Positions 8,392 to 14,385 of a stretch of DNA of 64,000 nt are shown in pieces. This DNA is from Duganella aquatilis (GTDB lineage Bacteria; Pseudomonadota; Gammaproteobacteria; Burkholderiales; Burkholderiaceae_D). Location of the stretch: NCBI RefSeq assembly GCF_009674565.1, contig NZ_WKJL01000014.1, forward strand, positions 1 to 64,000, given 5' to 3'. Under the pieces are notes generated by a model. It was not told where the DNA came from, ran no database searches, and saw nothing but the letters and a program-made list of their open reading frames with translations. The translations under genes and the position numbers were made by a program. Each line of letters starts with the position of its first letter. The stretch's first letter is position 1.

Positions 8392-8407
8392 ATCGGATGC
8401 GATTTAA
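8392..8407 (+). promoter_or_regulatory. OhrR operator-like repeat, copy 1
   Basis: ATCGGATGCGATTTAA occurs here and again, identical over 16 bases, at 8463-8478. This copy lies 33 bases upstream of the ohrR start and just before the -35 of the ohr promoter. Identical sites flanking the divergent promoter are what an OhrR repressor would be expected to use. Confidence 0.7.
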
Positions 8408-8417
8408 TCGAAATTGC

Positions 8418-8445
8418 TTGACATGGCGGATTTTGCTGTTAATAT
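8418..8445 (+). promoter_or_regulatory. Sigma-70 promoter of ohr
   Basis: A perfect TTGACA at 8418-8423 is followed after 16 bases by TAATAT at 8440-8445. The start site should be near 8452. The two OhrR repeats lie immediately upstream of the -35 and just downstream of the start site, so bound repressor would bracket the promoter. Confidence 0.75.
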
Positions 8446-8462
8446 GCAACGCATGCGCTTCT

Positions 8463-8478
8463 ATCGGATGCGATTTAA
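8463..8478 (+). promoter_or_regulatory. OhrR operator-like repeat, copy 2
   Basis: Second identical copy of ATCGGATGCGATTTAA, in the ohr 5' leader just after the predicted transcription start and 26 bases before the ohr start codon. Confidence 0.7.
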
Positions 8479-8503
8479 ATTAACCAACGCAAAGGAATTC
8501 ATC

Positions 8504-8911
8504 ATGAGCAAAGTTCTGTACACCGGCAAAACCCACACCACCGGCGGCCGTGAAGGCGCGGCGCGCAGCAGCGACGGCCGTCTGGATATCCAGTTGTCCT
8601 CGCCAGGCAGCGTCGGCCAGGGCACCAATCCCGAGCAGCTGTTTGCCGCCGGCTGGTCGGCCTGCTTCATCGGCGCCATGGGCCTGGTGGCCGGCACGCT
8701 GAAAGTGACGCTGCCTGCCGACCTGGCGGTCGACGCCGAAGTCGATCTGAACAACGACGACAGCGGCTACTTCCTGGCTGCACGCCTGAACGTCAGCCTG
8801 CCCGGCGTGGACAGCGTCACCGCCCGCGCCATCGTCGACGGCGCCCACCAGGCCTGCCCGTACTCCAAGCTCTCGCGCGGCAATATCGACGTGCAGATCA
8901 ACCTGGTCTGA
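8504..8911 (+). CDS. ohr: Ohr, organic hydroperoxide resistance peroxidase
   Basis: This 135-residue OsmC/Ohr-fold protein starts MSKVLYTGKTHTTGG with an AAAGGA ribosome site. It has both redox cysteines: C54 in GWSACFIGAM and C118 in HQACPYSKLSRGN. Ohr reduces organic and lipid hydroperoxides to alcohols using lipoylated protein or dithiol donors in the cytoplasm. It is repressed by the divergent OhrR through the paired repeats described above. Length is normal for the family. Confidence 0.95.
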   Translation: MSKVLYTGKTHTTGGREGAARSSDGRLDIQLSSPGSVGQGTNPEQLFAAGWSACFIGAMGLVAGTLKVTLPADLAVDAEVDLNNDDSGYFLAARLNVSLPGVDSVTARAIVDGAHQACPYSKLSRGNIDVQINLV

Positions 8912-8928
8912 GGAAAAGGGAGCGCATC

Positions 8929-9306
8929 ATGAGCAACGATGTCCACCAAGGTTCCTGTCACTGCGGCGCGGTGAAGTTTGAAGTGCGCAGCGTGCTGACG
9001 CCGGCCGCGCGCTGCAACTGCAGCCTGTGCCGCCGCAAGGGCGCGCTGATGTCGCCGCTGTTCCCGGCCGCCGGTCTGACGATCATCCAGGGCGAGGATG
9101 CGCTCACCCTCTACCAGTTCAACACCCGCGTCGCCAGACACTACTTCTGCAAGCACTGCGGGATTTATCCCTTCCATCAAACGCGCAAAGATCCCTTGCT
9201 GTGGCGCGTGAACATCGGCTGCCTCGATGGCGTCGATCCGTATTCTTTCGACGCCGGCGTCAATGATGGCGCCAGCCTTTCCACCGTTATCCTGGAGGAC
9301 GCATAA
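8929..9306 (+). CDS. GFA-family zinc protein (CENP-V/GFA domain)
   Basis: The 125-residue protein contains the GFA zinc-binding cysteines: GSCHCGAVKFEV, CNCSLCRRKGAL and YFCKHCGIYPFHQ. The family is named for glutathione-dependent formaldehyde-activating enzyme, but most members, probably including this one, have no proven reaction. It follows ohr by 17 bases with a GGGAG ribosome site, and its stop overlaps the next start (TAATG), so ohr, this gene and the hydrolase may form one peroxide-induced operon. Confidence 0.85.
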   Translation: MSNDVHQGSCHCGAVKFEVRSVLTPAARCNCSLCRRKGALMSPLFPAAGLTIIQGEDALTLYQFNTRVARHYFCKHCGIYPFHQTRKDPLLWRVNIGCLDGVDPYSFDAGVNDGASLSTVILEDA

Positions 9307-10289
9307 TGAAAACCGCTTACCGCAACATCGTCGCCGCCACCGCCTTCGCTGTCGCCGCGCTGGCCGGCCAGGCCCGGGCCGCAGAACCGGCCACCTTCGC
9401 CACCATCAGGCAGATCAACGCCGGCGAGCTGAATGTCGGCTATGTCGACGAAGGCCCGGCCAACGGCCCGGTGGTGATCCTGCTGCACGGCTGGCCATAC
9501 GATATAAACAGTTTCGTCGAAGTCGTGCCGAAGCTGACCGCGCAAGGCTACCGCGTCATCGTGCCACACCTGCGCGGCTACGGCACCACGCGCTTCCTCG
9601 ATCCACAGGCGGTGCGCAACGGCGAGCCGGCGGCGCTGGCGGTGGACGTCATCGCGCTGATGGATGCGCTGAAGATCGACAAGGCGACGCTGGCCGGCTA
9701 CGACTGGGGCGCGCGCACCGCCGACATCGTCGCCGCCCTGTGGCCGCAGCGCGTGAAGTCGCTGGTTTCGGTCAGCGGTTACCTGATCGGCAGCCAGGAG
9801 GCGAGCAGGCAGCCATTGCCGCCGGCGGCGGAACTGCAGTGGTGGTATCAGTTCTACTTCGCCACCGAGCGTGGCCGCATCGGCTACGAACAGAATCACC
9901 GCGAGTTCGCGAAATTGATCTGGAAGCTGGCGTCGCCGCAGTGGCAGTTCGATGACGCCACCTATGCGCGCAGCGCGGTCTCGCTGGAGAACCCGGACCA
10001 CGCCGCAGTCACGGTATCCAACTATCGCTGGCGTCTGGGATTGGAGAAAGGGGAGGCGAAGTACGCGGCACTGGAAGCGAAGCTGGCCACGTCTCCGAAC
10101 ATCAGCGTGCCGACCATCACCATGGAAGGCGATGCGAACGGCGCGCCGCATCCGGAACCGGCCGCTTACGCGAAACGCTTCACCGGCAAATACAGGCACG
10201 AACTGATTACCGGTGGCGTCGGCCACAACCTGCCGCAGGAGGCCCCGCAGGCCTTTGCGCAGGCGGTGATCGACGCCGACAAGCTTTAA
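9306..10289 (+). CDS. Periplasmic alpha/beta hydrolase, epoxide hydrolase/dehalogenase type
   Basis: The 327-residue protein has a signal peptide (residues 1-25, cut near ARA-AEP) and an alpha/beta-hydrolase core. The oxyanion motif is LLHGWPYD. The nucleophile elbow is GYDWGAR, with Asp in place of Ser, which is the epoxide hydrolase/haloalkane dehalogenase variant. The catalytic His is probably in GGVGHNLPQEAP. Its start overlaps the GFA gene stop by one base. Export of an Asp-nucleophile hydrolase in a peroxide-response operon suggests detoxification of epoxides or related products; the substrate is unknown. Confidence 0.83.
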   Translation: MKTAYRNIVAATAFAVAALAGQARAAEPATFATIRQINAGELNVGYVDEGPANGPVVILLHGWPYDINSFVEVVPKLTAQGYRVIVPHLRGYGTTRFLDPQAVRNGEPAALAVDVIALMDALKIDKATLAGYDWGARTADIVAALWPQRVKSLVSVSGYLIGSQEASRQPLPPAAELQWWYQFYFATERGRIGYEQNHREFAKLIWKLASPQWQFDDATYARSAVSLENPDHAAVTVSNYRWRLGLEKGEAKYAALEAKLATSPNISVPTITMEGDANGAPHPEPAAYAKRFTGKYRHELITGGVGHNLPQEAPQAFAQAVIDADKL

Positions 10290-10360
10290 CGCACGAACAG
10301 GGCGATCAGGATGACGATCGGCAGGGGGATGCCCAGCAACAGCAGTAAGATCGAACGCAT
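10286..10360 (-). CDS. 24-residue hydrophobic membrane peptide
   Basis: This tiny ORF starts MRSILLLLLGIPLPI and ends ALFVR; almost every residue is hydrophobic, giving one membrane span. It has a good AAGGAG ribosome site 6-7 bases before the ATG at 10360. It follows the membrane-protein gene 10376-11275 by 15 bases on the same strand, so they are probably co-transcribed. Its stop region overlaps the end of the convergent hydrolase by four bases. Function is unknown. Confidence 0.6.
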   Translation of the reverse strand: MRSILLLLLGIPLPIVILIALFVR

Positions 10361-10375
10361 ATTGTTCTCCTTGTT

Positions 10376-11275
10376 TTAAATGGTGCGTTGAACGACCAGC
10401 ACGCGGGCGTGATCGCGGTTACGGCCGCCGGCGATGGCGGAGATGGCGGCGATGAAGGCGCCCAGCAGCAGGGCGACGAACATCCACAGCGCCGAGTGGG
10501 CGGCGGTCTTGCGGGCTTCCTCGGCGGCGGCCATGGCTTTGGCCTTGGCTTCGTTGGCCGCTTGCGTGGCCTGTGCGTAGATCAGGTCGACGCGCTGTTC
10601 GGCTTCGGCCTGGGTCATGCCGGTGCGCTTGGCAACCAGCTGCGCCAGGTAGACGCGGTCTTCGCCGCTGATTTTGCCCGAGGCCAGGTCGGTCAGCAGG
10701 ATGCGGTTGATTTCGTTGCGCTGCGCTTCGGTGGCGACGTCGCCGTTCGGCGAACGCAGCACCATGTCGGCGAAGTAGGTGTTGCCGCGGCCACCGGCAT
10801 TGGCGGCTGCGGCGCCGGCGGCAGGGGCGGCGGCGGTCGCCACGGCGGCACCGGTGTCGATGGCGCCGCTCAGTGCGGCGCGCGCGCCGCCGGCCAGCAC
10901 GGCCACGGTCACCAGGGTTGCCACGGCCCAGGCCAGCAGGCCGTGCGCGGTGTCGCGGAAGTAGACTTCATCGCCATGGATGCTGGCCCACTTGACGCGC
11001 AGGCGGCCGGCCATGTAGCCGCCGATGCCGGAAGCGGCCAGCTGCATGAAGGCGATCCACGCGATGCTGGCGGCGCCCAGCGGCGTGCTGTTGTACTGGT
11101 AGGGCGAGACCGACGACAGGCCCAGGCCCATGCCCAGGATCAGCAGGATGAAGGACAGCGCGGCGGCAGCGGCGGCGCCGGCCAGGATGGCGCCCCAGGA
11201 GACCCCGGAGGCGTTGCCGTCGCCGGTTGCCGTAGTGGCGACAGCGACACCGGCGTTGAGAGGTTGTGTTTGCAT
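10376..11275 (-). CDS. Multi-span membrane protein of unknown function
   Basis: This 299-residue protein has Ala/Gly-rich membrane segments near residues 28-55, 68-90, 113-135 and 262-285. Between the third and last lies a soluble charged stretch with KRTGMTQAEAEQRVDLIYAQ and an Ala/Lys/Glu helix (AANEAKAKAMAAAEEARKTA) likely to form a coiled coil. The start at 11275 is preceded by AAGGAGCTACC. I do not recognise a named family. The linked 24-residue membrane peptide downstream could be a partner. Confidence 0.7.
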   Translation of the reverse strand: MQTQPLNAGVAVATTATGDGNASGVSWGAILAGAAAAAALSFILLILGMGLGLSSVSPYQYNSTPLGAASIAWIAFMQLAASGIGGYMAGRLRVKWASIHGDEVYFRDTAHGLLAWAVATLVTVAVLAGGARAALSGAIDTGAAVATAAAPAAGAAAANAGGRGNTYFADMVLRSPNGDVATEAQRNEINRILLTDLASGKISGEDRVYLAQLVAKRTGMTQAEAEQRVDLIYAQATQAANEAKAKAMAAAEEARKTAAHSALWMFVALLLGAFIAAISAIAGGRNRDHARVLVVQRTI

Positions 11276-11406
11276 GGTAGCTCCTTATTGTTGGTGAAGC
11301 CATCATGCGCTGCGCCCAGCCAGTGGTATGTTCGTGCTCCAACATATGCGCCATCTTGGTGCGGATTGACTATACTGTGGGCCTCATCCATGGAAGGCGA
11401 TCGCGC

Positions 11407-12552
11407 ATGAATCAAGTCGGCCCGCAGCAGCGTTTATCTACCCGTCTCGCCTTTCTGGCCGCCGGCCTGGCCATGGCGGCCTGGGCGCCGCTGGTGCCGT
11501 TCGCCAAGGCGCGGCTGGCGCTGGGCGAAGCGGAACTGGGCCTGCTGCTGTTGTGCCTGGGCGGCGGTTCGCTGGTGGCGATGCCGGTCACCGGCGTGCT
11601 GACCTCGCGCTATGGCTGCCGCCTGGTGGTGCTGATCTCCGGCGCCTTCACCTGTTTGTTCGTGCCGTTTCTGGCGTATGCGCCGACGCCGCTGCTGCTG
11701 GGCGCGACGCTGTTTGCGGTCGGCGCCTCGATCGGCACGCTGGATGTGGCGATGAATGTGCAGGCGGTGATCGTCGAGCGCGAGAGCGGCGGTTCGCTGA
11801 TGTCCGGCTTCCACGGCCTGTTCAGCGTCGGCGGCTTTATCGGCGCGGGGCTGATGGCGCTGATGCTGTGGGCCGGCATGACGCCGACCGCGTCCGCCGC
11901 CGTCATCTCGGCGCTGGTGGCTGTGTCGCTGATCCTGAGCGCGCCGTACCTGCTGCGCGAGCCGGATGCGGCCGAGCGCGATGCGCCGCTGTTCGTGGTG
12001 CCGCATGGCGCGGTGATCTTCATCGGCGCGCTGTGCTTCTTGTCCTTCCTGGCCGAAGGCGCGATCCTCGACTGGAGCGCGCTGCTGTTGACCACCGAGC
12101 AGGGGCTGGACGCCAGCCGGGGCGGCCTCGGTTACGCCGCCTTTGCCATCGCCATGACGCTGGGCCGCCTGACCGGCGACCGCGTGGTGCGCGCGCTGGG
12201 CGGCAAGCGCGTGCTGCTGGTGGGCGGCTTGTGCGGCGCGGCCGGTTTCTTCCTGTCGGTGCTGGCGCCGTCCGCGCCGCTGGCGCTGGTGGGCTTTGTG
12301 CTGATCGGCCTGGGCGCGTCGAACGTGGTGCCTATCCTGTTCACGGCGGCCGGCAACCAGAGCGCGATGCCGGCCAGCCTGGCGATCGGCGCGGTGACCA
12401 CGCTGGGATATGTCGGCATTCTGGCCGGACCGGCGATGATCGGCTTTGTGGCGCATGCTTCCAGCCTCAATCTGGCCTTCGGCGGCCTCGGTTGCTTCAT
12501 GCTGCTGATCGCCGCCAGCGCCCGGCTGGGCGCGACGACCAAACCGGCCTAG
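11407..12552 (+). CDS. MFS transporter
   Basis: The 381-residue protein has about 12 hydrophobic segments and the MFS loop motif GVLTSRYGCRLVVL between segments 2 and 3. The region SGFHGLFSVGGFIGAGLMAL resembles the YbjJ-like branch of the superfamily. ATG 11407 has a GGAAGG ribosome site. Its stop shares a CTAG with the stop of the convergent halogenase-like gene (12549-12552). Substrate is unknown; sugar or drug transport are both possible. Confidence 0.85.
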   Translation: MNQVGPQQRLSTRLAFLAAGLAMAAWAPLVPFAKARLALGEAELGLLLLCLGGGSLVAMPVTGVLTSRYGCRLVVLISGAFTCLFVPFLAYAPTPLLLGATLFAVGASIGTLDVAMNVQAVIVERESGGSLMSGFHGLFSVGGFIGAGLMALMLWAGMTPTASAAVISALVAVSLILSAPYLLREPDAAERDAPLFVVPHGAVIFIGALCFLSFLAEGAILDWSALLLTTEQGLDASRGGLGYAAFAIAMTLGRLTGDRVVRALGGKRVLLVGGLCGAAGFFLSVLAPSAPLALVGFVLIGLGASNVVPILFTAAGNQSAMPASLAIGAVTTLGYVGILAGPAMIGFVAHASSLNLAFGGLGCFMLLIAASARLGATTKPA

Positions 12553-14123
12553 GCGATCTTGCGTTCGCCGCGCTTGAGCAGATGCTCCACCATGGCGCGG
12601 TGGTCGGGCAGGTCGGCCAGCGCGCGCTGCGACACCTGCGCGATCGTGGCGAACTCCTTGCGCGCCTCTTCCATGCGCGGCAGCGTGCGGGCGTTGGCAT
12701 ACAACGCCGTCGGATACTCCATCCCGTACAACACATACTGCCAGCTCGATGGCGGATACATCTCGTAATCGACCACGAAGTCCATGCGGTGCGGCGCGCG
12801 CTTGCGCCACATGGCCAGCTTGTCCCGCAGCGTATCCGGAATGCTGGCGGGGTCCGCGTTGTCGATCCAGAAGGCGTTGTCCCTGCGCTGCGTCAGGCAA
12901 TAGTGCAGCTTGACGAAATCGACGATGCGCTCGTAGCGCGCCTTCATCATCTCGTTGTACACCTTGGCCACCGGTTCGAAGTCGCCGTCGTGCGGGAACA
13001 GGTAGCTGACCAGGTAGGCCGCCGTTTCAATCAGCCCGATGCCCGACGATTCCAGCGGCTCCAGGAAGCCGCCCGACAAGCCCACCGCCACGCAGTTCTT
13101 CACCCAGTGCTGCTCGCGGTAGCCGACGTTGAGCTTGAGCTGGCGCGGATTCAGTCCCTCGGCCGGCTTGCCGATGTAGCCGCGCAGGATTTCCTCGGCG
13201 CGCGTGTCGTCGGTGTGGCGGCTGGAATAGACGTAGCCGATGCCGCGCCGCTGGTGCAGGCCGATGTCCCAGGTCCATCCCGCCTCGTGCGCGGTGGCGA
13301 TGGTGTAGGAGGCGATCGGCGCGTCCGGCCGTTCATGGGGCACCTGCATGGCCAGCGCGCGGTCGACGAACAGCACGTCGTTGATGTTGCGGAAGCTGGT
13401 GCCCAGCGCCTCGCCGATCAGCGCCGCGCGGAAGCCGGTGCAGTCGATGTACAGGTCGGCCGTCAGCACGCCCGCTTCCCTGGTGTGCACCGCGCCGATG
13501 GCGCCGTCGTCATCCAGCGCCACCCGCTCCACCGTGGCCTGCACATGCTGCACGCCCAGCGATTGCGCATGGGTGCAGAGCAGGGCGGCGAACTTGCCGG
13601 CGTCGAAGTGGTAGGCGTAGTTCAGCGGTCCGGTGAAATCGGGATCGCCCGGACGCTTCGGCGCGCGTGAGGCGTCGGCCACGGTTTTCTGCATGGTCGC
13701 GGCGGCGGCAAACGCCACGCCGGGGCCGGCCGCGCCTTGCAGCCAGTAGGGCAGCAGTTCCGGGCCGCCGGGGCGCTGGCTCGGCAGGCTGAATGGATGG
13801 AAGTAGTGGTCGGCGCCCTCGGCGCCCGGTTCGCGCACCCAGTGGTTGAAGCGGATGCCCTGCTTGAAGGTGCCGTTGCATTCGCGGATGAAGCGCGCCT
13901 CGTCGATGCCGATGGTGGCCAGGGTGCCGCGGATCGAGGGGAAAGTGCCCTCGCCAACGCCGATGATGCCGATTTCCCTGGATTCCACCAGGGTGATGCG
14001 GACGCTGTCGGCGTCCGCGCCGGCGCCCAGTTGTTTGGCTAAAAAACAGGCAGTCAGCCACCCGGCGGTGCCGCCGCCGACGATCAAGACCTGTTTGACG
14101 CCATTTTTTGGTAACGTTTTCAT
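12549..14123 (-). CDS. Flavin-dependent tryptophan halogenase-like protein
   Basis: The 524-residue protein starts with the FAD dinucleotide fold VLIVGGGTAGWLTA, then GVGEGTFPSIRGTL, and the lysine corresponding to the halogenase active-site Lys in CNGTFKQGIRF (K87). FLEPLESSGIGL (residues ~353-364) covers the conserved Glu region. The halogenase signature WxWxIP is present as WTWDIG (283-288), with Gly replacing Pro. The gene is divergent from a TonB receptor whose leader carries a sugar-type operator array. In other bacteria such halogenase-like genes sit in carbohydrate receptor loci, where their substrate is unknown. The open frame extends upstream antisense to the receptor but the start at 14123 has GGAGA. 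Confidence 0.87.
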   Translation of the reverse strand: MKTLPKNGVKQVLIVGGGTAGWLTACFLAKQLGAGADADSVRITLVESREIGIIGVGEGTFPSIRGTLATIGIDEARFIRECNGTFKQGIRFNHWVREPGAEGADHYFHPFSLPSQRPGGPELLPYWLQGAAGPGVAFAAAATMQKTVADASRAPKRPGDPDFTGPLNYAYHFDAGKFAALLCTHAQSLGVQHVQATVERVALDDDGAIGAVHTREAGVLTADLYIDCTGFRAALIGEALGTSFRNINDVLFVDRALAMQVPHERPDAPIASYTIATAHEAGWTWDIGLHQRRGIGYVYSSRHTDDTRAEEILRGYIGKPAEGLNPRQLKLNVGYREQHWVKNCVAVGLSGGFLEPLESSGIGLIETAAYLVSYLFPHDGDFEPVAKVYNEMMKARYERIVDFVKLHYCLTQRRDNAFWIDNADPASIPDTLRDKLAMWRKRAPHRMDFVVDYEMYPPSSWQYVLYGMEYPTALYANARTLPRMEEARKEFATIAQVSQRALADLPDHRAMVEHLLKRGERKIA

Positions 14124-14247
14124 CGCGATTCTGTCTCCTGTGTCACTGGGCAAGTCAGCACTGTCACTCTGGCGCATGGCCGACTGCGCGAGTGATACAA
14201 CGCTGCTACAATTTTTAAATTGACATCTACAACCGGGATTATGTACC

Positions 14248-14385
14248 ATGAAATCGATTTCACAAATACAGAAAACGATTTCAGAAAAATTGAAATCGAT
14301 TTCAAACAACTTGAAATCGTTTTCCACGATAAATGGTAGCACCGCCACTCCCCCTGGCGATCGCTCCGCAAAAGGAGACTTATGA
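14248..14385 (+). CDS. Possible 45-residue leader ORF with heptad repeats
   Basis: An ATG at 14248 opens a 45-codon frame that reads through all four operator palindromes and stops in a TGA overlapping the TonB-receptor start (ATGA). It encodes a seven-residue repeat: MKSISQIQKTISEKLKSISN and on. The heptad follows directly from the 21-bp DNA period, so it may be a by-product of operator spacing. There is no ribosome site before 14248. It could be a leader peptide coupling translation of the receptor, or nothing. Confidence 0.25.
   Translation: MKSISQIQKTISEKLKSISNNLKSFSTINGSTATPPGDRSAKGDL
14249..14325. promoter_or_regulatory. Four-copy operator array at exact 21-bp spacing
   Basis: Four 14-bp sites start at 14249, 14270, 14291 and 14312. 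Copies 1 and 3 are the perfect palindrome TGAAATCGATTTCA. Copy 2 is AGAAAACGATTTCA and copy 4 is TGAAATCGTTTTCC. The centre-to-centre spacing of 21 bp is two helical turns, so all four would be bound on one face of the DNA. The motif looks like a LacI-family operator. A site of the same type lies upstream of the GH1 beta-glucosidase (26101-26114). It sits between the divergent halogenase-like gene and the TonB receptor. Confidence 0.8.

Noticed and set aside
14249..14325. CRISPR-like array
   Set aside because: The repeats are 14 bp at 21-bp period with 7-bp gaps, far too short for CRISPR spacers; palindromic operators explain them.
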